The notes beneath the pieces are model-generated. The model was not told where the DNA came from and ran no database searches. It saw only the letters and a program-made list of their open reading frames with translations. This document shows, piece after piece, positions 1 through 5,758 of a stretch of DNA of 5,900 nt; the stretch's first letter is position 1, and each line of letters starts with the position of its first letter. The translations under genes were made by a program, and so were the position numbers. Origin of the DNA: an uncultured Collinsella sp. (lineage in GTDB: Bacteria > Actinomycetota > Coriobacteriia > Coriobacteriales > Coriobacteriaceae); assembly GCA_900556515.1 (NCBI GenBank), contig USPH01000097.1:1-5900 (forward strand), given 5' to 3'.

Positions 1-733
1 TCGCTATCTCGGGCGAGGTGGCCTTGTCTGCCGCGGCCTTTGCCTCTTCGTATGCCTTGCAGGCGTCGTCATATGCCGCTTGCGCCTTATCCAAATTGTC
101 GAGGAGCGCATCTCGCTTGGCTGTTTCCTCGTCGATGTGGGCTTTGACTTCCTCCGCCGCACTTTCGAATCTCTGAACCTGTCTTTCCTGGCTTTCGAGG
201 CGGCGTTGGTAGCTGTCAAGCGTCGTTTTGCAAGACTCTTCTTGCAATTTTGCCGCCATGATTTCGGAGCGCAACTGTTTAATAGCTTCGCTGGGCGCCT
301 CGTCGCCGAGTGCCTTAAGTGCCTCTAATTTTGCCTGAAGGCTGCTTACCAGGTTGCTGGCCTCATCGTATTTGGCTTGGGCTGCATCGACGTTCGCTTG
401 CATGGCGGGAAGGAGTTCCCTACATTCGGCGGCATGCGCCAGCATAATGTCGCGGAGCTCTTGATCACTGGCAATCATATTATTGATTCCCGCAATTCTC
501 TCGGGACTTGCGGCGTCCTCCGCTGCTTTGAGTTTTTTGAGCGCTTCCTGCATGGCCGCATGCGCTTTTTCTTTTGCGGCGGCCGCATCTTCCGACTGCA
601 GGGCAACTGCATCGATGGGAGCGCTGGCTTCTGCCGCGATCGCCGTTGCGGGGGCGATTCCTGTGACAAGCGCCACGGAAAGGGCGATGCCCATAGTTGC
701 TCGTTTTGCTCTTCTTGCGAGAATGTCGTTCAT
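1..733 (-). CDS. Secreted coiled-coil protein, N-terminal part (runs off left edge)
   Basis: The minus strand is open from an ATG at 733 to the window edge, giving 244 residues with no stop; the C-terminus is missing. The start is fixed by a good ribosome site (GAGGTG, 5 bases upstream). Residues 1-34 form a classic Sec signal peptide: basic start (RRAKR), hydrophobic core (MGIALSVALVTGIA) and an Ala-rich cleavage region, with likely cutting near ATAIA/AEAS. Residues 45-235 are almost entirely Ala/Glu/Lys/Gln/Leu-rich helix, consistent with long coiled coils (around 50-75, 110-142 and 150-235), broken by a Pro at about 147. There are three Cys (104, 168, 225). The product is therefore exported and probably acts at the cell envelope. 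Such N-termini precede peptidoglycan hydrolase domains (PcsB/CwlO type) in some families, but that domain would lie outside the window and the function is not known. It is transcribed divergently from the ABC operon. Confidence 0.85.
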   Translation of the reverse strand, partial: MNDILARRAKRATMGIALSVALVTGIAPATAIAAEASAPIDAVALQSEDAAAAKEKAHAAMQEALKKLKAAEDAASPERIAGINNMIASDQELRDIMLAHAAECRELLPAMQANVDAAQAKYDEASNLVSSLQAKLEALKALGDEAPSEAIKQLRSEIMAAKLQEESCKTTLDSYQRRLESQERQVQRFESAAEEVKAHIDEETAKRDALLDNLDKAQAAYDDACKAYEEAKAAADKATSPEIA

Positions 734-738
734 CTCGG

Positions 739-744
739 CACCTC
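739..744 (-). promoter_or_regulatory. Ribosome binding site of the coiled-coil gene
   Basis: Read on the minus strand, GAGGTG lies 5 bases before the ATG at 733. It matches six consecutive bases complementary to the 16S 3' end and is the main reason for choosing this start. Confidence 0.7.
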
Positions 745-783
745 ATTTCAAGGGTCGGCGACTAACTTGGTAGCACTAATGTA

Positions 784-792
784 AGTATATCA
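784..792 (-). promoter_or_regulatory. Candidate extended -10 promoter of the coiled-coil gene
   Basis: Read on the minus strand, the sequence is TGATATACT, an extended -10 (TGn followed by TATACT, one mismatch to TATAAT). The -35 position, around 807-812, has no good match, which is tolerable for an extended -10 promoter. Transcription would begin near 777, giving a leader of about 43 bases. Prediction from sequence only. Confidence 0.45.
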
Positions 793-874
793 GGCGGTCG
801 ACCCGACACTGGCTGGGTGTGCGCGTGCCTTTCCGCTTCTTTGGAAACCGAATCCCATTAGAAATGACGAGTTG

Positions 875-904
875 TTTACGCTTCTTTTGGGCCCACCGTA
901 CTAT
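875..904 (+). promoter_or_regulatory. Candidate promoter of the ABC exporter operon
   Basis: A -35-like TTTACG (875-880) and a -10-like TACTAT (899-904) are 18 bases apart. Transcription would start near 911, leaving a leader of about 38 bases before the ATG at 949. The spacer contains the 8-bp palindrome TGGGCCCA (888-895). The -35 is a moderate match, so this is a plausible but unproven promoter. Confidence 0.4.
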
Positions 905-916
905 CATGATTCGAAT
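903..916. promoter_or_regulatory. Overlapping palindromes at the expected transcription start (possible operator)
   Basis: Two 8-bp perfect palindromes overlap by two bases: ATCATGAT (903-910) and ATTCGAAT (909-916). They sit on the downstream end of the -10 and the predicted start of the exporter transcript, where a dimeric repressor would block transcription. Short palindromes also occur by chance and no regulator gene is adjacent, so the regulatory reading is inference. Confidence 0.25.
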
Positions 917-933
917 TGAATGTGGATGATGAT

Positions 934-939
934 AGGGAG
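934..939 (+). promoter_or_regulatory. Ribosome binding site deciding the start of the first ABC gene
   Basis: AGGGAG lies 9 bases before the ATG at 949. The reading frame is open further up to a TTG at 916, but that codon has no ribosome site before it and would sit almost at the predicted transcription start. The ATG at 949 is therefore preferred. Confidence 0.7.
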
Positions 940-948
940 CGCCTTTTT

Positions 949-2802
949 ATGATTGAGCTGCTTAGGCGTTTTGGTGGTAAGTTTCGCCGGTATATGGTGA
1001 TCGGCCCTGCGTGTAAGCTGATCGAAGTGATCTTTGACCTGCTGACGCCGCTGGTGATTGCCCAGATGATCGACAAGGGCATTGGCTCGCACGACGTGAG
1101 CGCCGTTATCCACTACGGCATGCTACTTGCCGCCATGGCCGTGATCGGCATCTCGTTTACGCTCGTCTGCCAAAAGATGGCGGCGCTCACCTCGCAGGGC
1201 ATGGGCACCGATATCCGCGGTGCGCTCTACGAGCACATCAACAAGCTGAGCTATGCTGAGCTCGACCGCTTTGGCACGCCGTCGCTCATCACCCGCATCA
1301 CCAACGATGTTAACCAGGTCCAGCTCGCTGTGGCGCTGGGCGTGCGCATGCTCATCCGCTGGCCCTTTCTAGCGGTGGGCTCCATGTGCGCGGCCCTTGC
1401 CATCGACCTTAAGCTCGGCATCATCTTTTTGATCTGCACGCCCGCCATTGGCCTGGTGTTCTGGGTTGTCATGGCGCGCTGCATTCCGTACTACAAGCAG
1501 CTGCAGGCAAAGCTCGACCGCATCGCGCTTATCTGCCGCGAGGGCCTTTCGGGCGCCCGCGTGGTTCGCGCCTTCGTGCGCGAAGATCACGAGCGCGAGC
1601 GCTTTGCGCAGGCCGCCGACGACCAGGCCAATACTGCCATCGCGGTGGGCAAGCTCTCGTCGATTCTCAACCCCGTCACGTTTTTGGTGATGAACCTGGG
1701 CGTGTGCGCCATCCTGTGGGTGGGCGGCATCCAGGTCAGCGTGGGCGAGCTTACGCAGGGCCAGGTCATGGCGTTTGTGAACTACATGACGCAGACCCTG
1801 ACCTCCATCGTGTACGTCGCCAACCTGGTCGTGGTCTTTACCAAGGCGAGCGCCAGCGCGTCGCGTATCAACGAGGTGCTCAATTGCGTGCCGAGCATCG
1901 CTGACGAGGATAACGAGCCGGTCGCACTGCCCCAGGCACCCGCGACGGACGTCGACGCCCCGGTCTCCGCGCTGAGCTTGAGCCATGCGAGCTTCTCCTT
2001 TGGCACCGGCGCTGCCAACGCCGTCAACGATGTGACCCTGGAGCTTCCGCTGGGCAAGACGCTCGGCATTATCGGCGGTACGGGCAGCGGTAAGTCCACG
2101 CTCGTCTCGCTTATCCCGCGTCTGTACGATGCGGGTACCGGCAGTGTGAGCGTGATGGGCTCCGACGTGCGCGCTTGGCCGCTCGACCAACTGCGCCACG
2201 TGGTCGCGACCGTTCCGCAGCGCGCGTCGCTGGCGAGCGGCACCATCCGCAGCAACCTGACCTGGCGTGACGAGTCGGCGACCGACGATGAGCTCTGGGC
2301 GGCGCTCGATATGGCGCAGGCCAGCGAGTTCGTGCGCAACAAGCCGCAGGGTCTCGACGCCCCGGTCGAGGCGGGTGGCAAGAACTTCAGCGGCGGTCAG
2401 CGCCAGCGCCTGACCATCGCGCGCGCCCTGGTGGGTTCGCCTCAGATATTGATCATGGACGACTCCGCCTCGGCGCTCGACTTTAAGACTGATGCGGCGC
2501 TTCGTCACGCTATTCGCGAGCGCAGCGTGCGCGGTGCCGCCGAGGGCGGGCTGCCGCTCACGACGGTGATCGTAAGCCAGCGCGTCTCGACCGTGCGCGA
2601 CGCCGACATGATCTGCGTACTCGACCACGGCTCGGTCGCGGGCCTGGGCACGCATGACGAGCTCTACGCGACATGTCAGCTCTATCGCGAGATTTGCCAG
2701 TCGCAGCTGCGCCGCGAGGAGCTCGAGGGCCAGCAGGGGAGCGCGGTGCCCGCGTCCGCTCCGGCCGCCCCCGCATCTGTCTGCGCAAAGGAGGGCTGCT
2801 AA
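949..2802 (+). CDS. ABC exporter half-transporter, subunit with the degenerate ATP site
   Basis: 617 residues with the membrane-ATPase fusion layout of type IV ABC exporters. Six membrane segments are visible, roughly 16-40, 54-76, 129-152, 155-178, 240-260 and 270-298; the nucleotide-binding domain spans about 340-580. Motifs: Walker A GGTGSGKST (376-384), Q-loop Q424, intact signature SGGQ (481-484) and Walker B ILIMD ending at D504. Two catalytic positions are altered: the residue after Walker B is D505 instead of Glu, and the switch position is Q544 instead of His (SQRVST). This pattern is known from the inactive-site half of heterodimers such as LmrC and TM287. The product should sit in the cytoplasmic membrane and pair with the next gene's product to export a hydrophobic or drug-like substrate; the substrate cannot be read from sequence. 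An Ala/Pro-rich tail (about 595-612) ends in VCAKEGC. Its last codons carry the next gene's ribosome site. Confidence 0.93.
   Translation: MIELLRRFGGKFRRYMVIGPACKLIEVIFDLLTPLVIAQMIDKGIGSHDVSAVIHYGMLLAAMAVIGISFTLVCQKMAALTSQGMGTDIRGALYEHINKLSYAELDRFGTPSLITRITNDVNQVQLAVALGVRMLIRWPFLAVGSMCAALAIDLKLGIIFLICTPAIGLVFWVVMARCIPYYKQLQAKLDRIALICREGLSGARVVRAFVREDHERERFAQAADDQANTAIAVGKLSSILNPVTFLVMNLGVCAILWVGGIQVSVGELTQGQVMAFVNYMTQTLTSIVYVANLVVVFTKASASASRINEVLNCVPSIADEDNEPVALPQAPATDVDAPVSALSLSHASFSFGTGAANAVNDVTLELPLGKTLGIIGGTGSGKSTLVSLIPRLYDAGTGSVSVMGSDVRAWPLDQLRHVVATVPQRASLASGTIRSNLTWRDESATDDELWAALDMAQASEFVRNKPQGLDAPVEAGGKNFSGGQRQRLTIARALVGSPQILIMDDSASALDFKTDAALRHAIRERSVRGAAEGGLPLTTVIVSQRVSTVRDADMICVLDHGSVAGLGTHDELYATCQLYREICQSQLRREELEGQQGSAVPASAPAAPASVCAKEGC
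2789..2794 (+). promoter_or_regulatory. Ribosome binding site of the second ABC gene, inside the first gene's end
   Basis: AGGAGG, within a nine-base AAAGGAGGG, lies 8 bases before the ATG at 2803 and within the last codons of the upstream gene. With the stop TAA (2800-2802) directly abutting the ATG, this is a typical arrangement for translational coupling, which would help make the two subunits in equal amounts. Confidence 0.8.
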
Positions 2803-4662
2803 ATGAATCCGTACACTTCCTCCGGTTCGGTCGCCACGATGACGGCCAACGTGTCCGGTAACGATAACCTCAACGACCTGGGCGACGGTCCGCGCCAGCC
2901 CGGCGACCCTGAGCGCTATCCCGTGGGCGCGGTGACCCGCCGCCTGCTGGGCTATGTTCGCCCGCACCGCGTCTCGTTTACGGCGTCGTTTGTGAGCGCC
3001 GCCATCTCGGTGATCTTGCAGCTCTACACGCCCATTCTCATTGGTGAGGGCATCGATCTTATCGTCGCCGCCGGGCAGGTGGACTTCGATGCGCTGCTGC
3101 CACTCGTTACCAAACTCGCGCTCGTTGTGGTGGGCGCCGCGGCCTTCCAGTGGCTGCAGGGCTATTGCGTCAACCGCTTGTCCTACGAGACGGTGCGCGA
3201 CATGCGCGTGGAGGCGAGCGACAAGCTCAGCCGCATGCCGCTCAGCTTTATCGACGGCCATGCCCACGGCGACCTCATGAGCCGTGTGGTCAACGATGTC
3301 GACCAGGTGGGCGACGGTCTGCTGCAGGGCTTCACCCAGCTTTTCACCGGCGTCATCACCATCGTGGGCACGCTTGCGTTTATGCTTTCCATCAACCTGA
3401 CCATGACGCTCGTGGTGGTGCTCGTCACGCCGCTTTCCATTTTTGCAGCCGGCGCCATCGCCAAGCTCTCCAACAAGAGCTTTACGGCACAGCAGCGTAT
3501 TCAAGGGCAGCTCGGCGGCCATATCGAGGAGTACGTAGGCGAGCAGAAGCTTGTCGACGCCTTTGCCTACGGCCCGAACGCCCAAGCGCGCTTCGCTGCC
3601 CTCAATGCCGAGCTCTACACCGCGGGTGAGCGCGCGCAGTTTATGGGTTCGCTCTCCAACCCCGGTACGCGTTTTATCAATAACATCATCTATGCCGTGG
3701 TGGCCGTGATTGGCTGCGTGGGCGTGATCACGGGCGTGCCCGCGGCACTCACGGTGGGCGGCGTGCAGATCTTCCTGTCCTACGCCAACCAGTACACCAA
3801 GCCGTTCAACGAGGTCACCAACGTCATTACGCAGATCCAGACGGCGTACGCCTCGGCACGCCGCATGTTTGCGCTGCTCGACGCGCGCGAGCAGGAGCCC
3901 GATGCGACGGGCGCCGTGGAACTTGCCGCCCCGCGTGGCGAGGTGACCTTTGAGCACGTGGACTTTAGTTATGTGCCCGATCGCAAGCTGCTGCAGGATA
4001 TCTGCATCGAGGCCAAACCCGGCATGCGCTTTGCCCTGGTCGGCCCCACGGGCTGCGGCAAGACAACGCTCATCAACCTGCTGCTGCGTTTTTACGATAT
4101 TGATGCCGGACGCATCATGGTCGATGGCCGGTCTTCGCGTGACTACACGCGCGCGAGCCTGCGCCGCGCCTTTGGCATGGTGCTGCAGGATACGTGGCTG
4201 TTCGAGGGCACGGTGGCGGAAAACATCGCCTACGGCTGTCCCGACGCCACGCGCGAGCAGGTTATCGAAGCTGCCAAGCGCGCGCATGCGCACAAGTTTA
4301 TCGTGCAGCTGCCAGGCGGCTACGATACGGTCATCGGCGAGGACGGCGGCACGTTTAGCCAGGGTCAAAAACAGCTGCTGTGCATTGCGCGCGTTATGCT
4401 CACCGATCCGGCGATTCTGCTGCTGGACGAGGCAACGTCGAGCATCGATACGCGTACCGAGCTGCAGGTGCAGGCGGCATTCGACGAGCTCATGGCCGGT
4501 CGCACAAGCTTTGTCGTGGCGCACCGCCTGTCGACGATCCGCAACGCCGACTGCATTCTGGTCATGCGCGACGGCCAGATTATCGAGCGCGGTACACACG
4601 ACGAGCTGCTAGCGACAGGCGGCTTCTACGCCGAACTCTACCGCAGCCAATTCGCCCAGTGA
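2803..4662 (+). CDS. ABC exporter half-transporter, subunit with the catalytic ATP site
   Basis: 619 residues, again with six membrane segments followed by an ATPase. A hydrophilic N-terminal extension of about 50 residues precedes the membrane segments at roughly 57-82, 98-120, 172-196, 198-219, 291-312 and 315-340. ATPase motifs: aromatic A-loop residue Y390, Walker A GPTGCGKTT (414-422), Q-loop Q462, Walker B ILLLD ending at D542, catalytic E543 and switch H574 (VAHRLSTI). The signature is SQGQ (519-522) instead of SGGQ. These features mirror those of the upstream subunit: this Walker A/B, Glu and His would face the partner's intact signature (working site), and this weak signature would face the partner's D505/Q544 site (degenerate site). 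That is the arrangement known for LmrCD, BmrCD and TM287/288. Length is normal for the family. No terminator follows, so some read-through into the flavodoxin-like gene is possible. Confidence 0.93.
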   Translation: MNPYTSSGSVATMTANVSGNDNLNDLGDGPRQPGDPERYPVGAVTRRLLGYVRPHRVSFTASFVSAAISVILQLYTPILIGEGIDLIVAAGQVDFDALLPLVTKLALVVVGAAAFQWLQGYCVNRLSYETVRDMRVEASDKLSRMPLSFIDGHAHGDLMSRVVNDVDQVGDGLLQGFTQLFTGVITIVGTLAFMLSINLTMTLVVVLVTPLSIFAAGAIAKLSNKSFTAQQRIQGQLGGHIEEYVGEQKLVDAFAYGPNAQARFAALNAELYTAGERAQFMGSLSNPGTRFINNIIYAVVAVIGCVGVITGVPAALTVGGVQIFLSYANQYTKPFNEVTNVITQIQTAYASARRMFALLDAREQEPDATGAVELAAPRGEVTFEHVDFSYVPDRKLLQDICIEAKPGMRFALVGPTGCGKTTLINLLLRFYDIDAGRIMVDGRSSRDYTRASLRRAFGMVLQDTWLFEGTVAENIAYGCPDATREQVIEAAKRAHAHKFIVQLPGGYDTVIGEDGGTFSQGQKQLLCIARVMLTDPAILLLDEATSSIDTRTELQVQAAFDELMAGRTSFVVAHRLSTIRNADCILVMRDGQIIERGTHDELLATGGFYAELYRSQFAQ

Positions 4663-4702
4663 GCAAGCCCGTGGGGCAAATTAATCAATCGACAGACGGT
4701 GG

Positions 4703-4730
4703 TTTACATCTGTCACGTTAGTACTAAGAT
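4703..4730 (+). promoter_or_regulatory. Candidate promoter of the flavodoxin-like gene with embedded palindromes
   Basis: TTTACA (4703-4708) and TAAGAT (4725-4730) are 16 bases apart, giving a moderate -35/-10 pair. A perfect 10-bp palindrome, TTAGTACTAA (4718-4727), overlaps the spacer and -10. A related pair, CTAAT (4737-4741) and ATTAG (4749-4753), lies just downstream, and GACAGA/TCTGTC (4691-4696, 4709-4714) brackets the -35. This suggests a regulated promoter separate from the exporter operon; the regulator is unknown. Confidence 0.4.
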
Positions 4731-4775
4731 ATTCATCTAATAAATTGCATTAGTGGCTTTAGTTTTGGGGGAAAC

Positions 4776-4779
4776 GAGG
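4776..4779 (+). promoter_or_regulatory. Ribosome binding site of the flavodoxin-like gene
   Basis: GAGG lies 10 bases before an ATG at 4790 and 4 bases before an in-frame GTG at 4784. Neither distance is ideal. ATG is the commoner start codon and was chosen; using GTG would add only two residues (Met-Thr). Confidence 0.45.
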
Positions 4780-4789
4780 CAACGTGACT

Positions 4790-5341
4790 ATGACGTGCTC
4801 TTTGGTGGTTAACAGCAAGAGCGGTAATACCAGGATGGTTTCGGGCGCGATCAAGCGCGCTCTGCAGGCTGCGGGTGTTGAGTTTGTCCATGCCGCGGCG
4901 TTGAGCGACGATGCGGATGCAGATCAGGTTGCGCTCGAGGCGCAGGGCGCCTGCGCGGCCGACACGGTGCTCGTCGGTTTTTGGTGCGACAAGGGCGCAT
5001 GCACGCCTTCGGTCGCGACGTTGCTCTCCGTCTTGCATGGCAAGCGCGTCTTCCTGTTTGGCACCTGCGGTTTTGGCGCCGACCAGAGCTATTACCAGCA
5101 GATTATTGATCGCGTAACTTCTAATTTGGCTGGGGATGCCGAGCTTGCGGGCTGGGCGATGTGTCAGGGCAAGATGGGCCCCGCGGTCAAGCAGCGCTAC
5201 GAGGCCATGCTCGAGCAAGATCCCGACAACGCCCGATTTAAGATGCTGCTCGACAACTGGGTTGCCGCAAAGGATCACCCCACCAAGGAAGATCTGGACA
5301 ACATGGCCGCAGCCGCCAAGAAGGCCGTGCTGGGGGAGTAG
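4790..5341 (+). CDS. Flavodoxin-like protein (BilS-type resemblance)
   Basis: 183 residues, soluble, with no signal peptide or membrane segment. The N-terminus is a beta strand followed by a flavodoxin phosphate-binding loop, SKSGNT (9-14), that would hold the phosphate of FMN. Further landmarks fit a small flavodoxin fold: a strand followed by WCDKGAC (65-71), a strand ending in VFLFGTCGFG (87-96) and CQGKM (125-129). The helical C-terminal part carries DHPTKEDL (162-169). From memory, this set of signatures (W-DKG, FLFGT-GFG, CQGKM, HP-EDL) is shared by flavodoxin-family proteins of gut anaerobes, including BilS, which accompanies the bilirubin reductase BilR. No bilR-like gene is in this window, so a bilirubin role is not supported here. 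The general expectation is single- or two-electron transfer via FMN to an unidentified reductase. An alternative start is GTG at 4784. The gene has its own promoter and ends at a strong terminator, so it can be a single-gene unit. Confidence 0.85.
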   Translation: MTCSLVVNSKSGNTRMVSGAIKRALQAAGVEFVHAAALSDDADADQVALEAQGACAADTVLVGFWCDKGACTPSVATLLSVLHGKRVFLFGTCGFGADQSYYQQIIDRVTSNLAGDAELAGWAMCQGKMGPAVKQRYEAMLEQDPDNARFKMLLDNWVAAKDHPTKEDLDNMAAAAKKAVLGE

Positions 5342-5384
5342 CTTCGCCGTTCGCGGTCCTTCGTGCAAAACAATACAAATGGTG

Positions 5385-5412
5385 AAAGCCTCGAAATCCT
5401 CGAGGCTTTTTT
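5385..5412 (+). terminator. Intrinsic terminator after the flavodoxin-like gene
   Basis: A perfect 10-bp stem, AAAGCCTCGA (5385-5394) paired with TCGAGGCTTT (5400-5409), closes a 5-base loop. The run of T continues to 5412. It lies 43 bases past the stop codon. Confidence 0.9.
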
Positions 5413-5524
5413 CTTGACACTCGTGGGCGCAACGATGGCAAGCGTCTGGGACGATATTTTCCATCACCCCGATGACGAGGCTGTTCTGGACAACACGCTC
5501 GCATACGTTCGCTGGATGTATTCA
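5413..5524. other. Unassigned stretch before the palindrome array
   Basis: No gene is confidently supported here. Bases 5435-5524 read on the + strand as a rather gene-like start (MASVWDDIFHHPDDEAVL...), mostly acidic and aromatic, but there is no ribosome site before the ATG. The frame continues straight into the palindrome array before stopping at 5680. It may be chance or the remnant of a gene. A perfect TTGACA at 5414-5419 has no matching -10 at the right distance. Confidence 0.4.
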
Positions 5525-5542
5525 GAGTGGGACGGGCTTTCC
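5525..5542 (+). repeat. Array half-unit (right end only)
   Basis: GAGTGGGACGGGCTTTCC matches the last 18 bases of unit 1 at 14 positions. The 28 bases that would be its left part (5497-5524) show no similarity, so the unit is truncated or the array begins here. Confidence 0.65.
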
Positions 5543-5558
5543 GGATGGATGGGGTTTC

Positions 5559-5604
5559 GGAAAGTGTGTCCCGGAATTCGCCTTTGGAGTGGGATGCAGT
5601 TTCC
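5559..5604 (+). repeat. Array unit 1
   Basis: The left arm is GGAAAGTGTGTCCC, the core begins GGAATTC and ends GGAGT, and the right arm is GGGATGCAGTTTCC. Its right end (5596-5605) pairs perfectly over 10 bp with the left end of unit 2 (5620-5629). Confidence 0.8.
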
Positions 5605-5620
5605 GGTTGAGGGCTCTGGC

Positions 5621-5666
5621 GGAAACTGCGACCCGGAATTTGCGATCGGAGTGGGATGGAGTTTCC
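5621..5666 (+). repeat. Array unit 2
   Basis: The left arm is GGAAACTGCGACCC, the core begins GGAATTT and ends GGAGT, and the right arm is GGGATGGAGTTTCC. CGGAGTGGGATG (5647-5658) pairs perfectly over 12 bp with CATCCCACTCCG (5691-5702) of unit 3. Confidence 0.8.
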
Positions 5667-5682
5667 CAACGGGGCCGTAAGC

Positions 5683-5728
5683 GGAAGCCGCATCCCACTC
5701 CGGACGTGAATTCTGGGACACGGTTTCC
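5683..5728 (-). repeat. Array unit 3, inverted relative to units 1 and 2
   Basis: Read on the minus strand, it begins GGAAACCGTGTCCC, has a core with GAATTC and GGAGT at the same positions as unit 1, and ends GGGATGCGGCTTCC. Same 46-bp length as the other units. Confidence 0.8.
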
Positions 5729-5734
5729 GGATGC

Positions 5735-5758
5735 AAAAAGGCCACATGGCGTGGCCTT
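5735..5758 (-). terminator. Intrinsic terminator for a transcript arriving from the right
   Basis: On the minus strand, AAGGCCAC and GTGGCCTT form a perfect 8-bp stem with a 5-base loop, followed by a run of five T (complement of 5735-5739). On the + strand there is no T run after the hairpin, so it is oriented against the flavodoxin-like gene. The gene or RNA it serves lies mostly or wholly beyond 5900. Confidence 0.65.

Larger units (their letters stand above)
5525..5728. repeat. Array of 46-bp imperfect palindromes on a 62-bp period (REP/BIME-like)
   Basis: Three 46-bp units start at 5559, 5621 and 5683, exactly 62 bp apart. They are preceded by an 18-bp half-unit (5525-5542) that is in phase with them. 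All spacers are 16 bp and differ in sequence (5543-5558, 5605-5620, 5667-5682). Each unit has 14-bp arms, left GGAAAcTGcGTCCC-like and right GGGATGCAGTTTCC-like, pairing at 11 of 14 positions around an 18-bp core. Units 1 and 2 have the core in one orientation and unit 3 has it reversed. Seven arms alternate direction at steps of 30 and 32 bp. The period is not a multiple of three, so this is not a protein repeat. The arrangement matches the idea of repetitive extragenic palindromes grouped as mosaics, but I do not recognise a named family. Confidence 0.85.

Noticed and set aside
377..784. Open frame on the + strand opposite the coiled-coil gene
   Set aside because: The minus-strand reading has a signal peptide, ribosome site and coherent helical composition over the full length; the + reading has none of these.
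916..948. TTG start extending the first ABC subunit by 11 residues
   Set aside because: There is no ribosome site before 916, it sits at the predicted transcript start, and the added residues are polar with no family counterpart. The ATG at 949 has AGGGAG before it.
1369..4599. Open frame of 1076 residues on the minus strand across both exporter genes
   Set aside because: It lies opposite two genes with complete ABC motifs, is full of His, Arg and Ala as expected from the complement of GC-rich codons, and shows no domain. It is a shadow of codon bias.
4663..4680. GCCC/GGGC hairpin as a terminator after the second ABC gene
   Set aside because: The stem is only four pairs and no T run follows.
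5414..5419. TTGACA as a -35 promoter element
   Set aside because: No -10-like hexamer is found 16-19 bases downstream, and it directly follows the terminator's T run.
5363..5680. Open frame of 105 residues on the + strand
   Set aside because: Its start lies before and reads through the strong terminator at 5385-5412, and its second half is palindrome-array sequence.
5525..5728. CRISPR array
   Set aside because: Units differ from each other at many positions, one is inverted, spacers are only 16 bp, and no cas-like gene is present.
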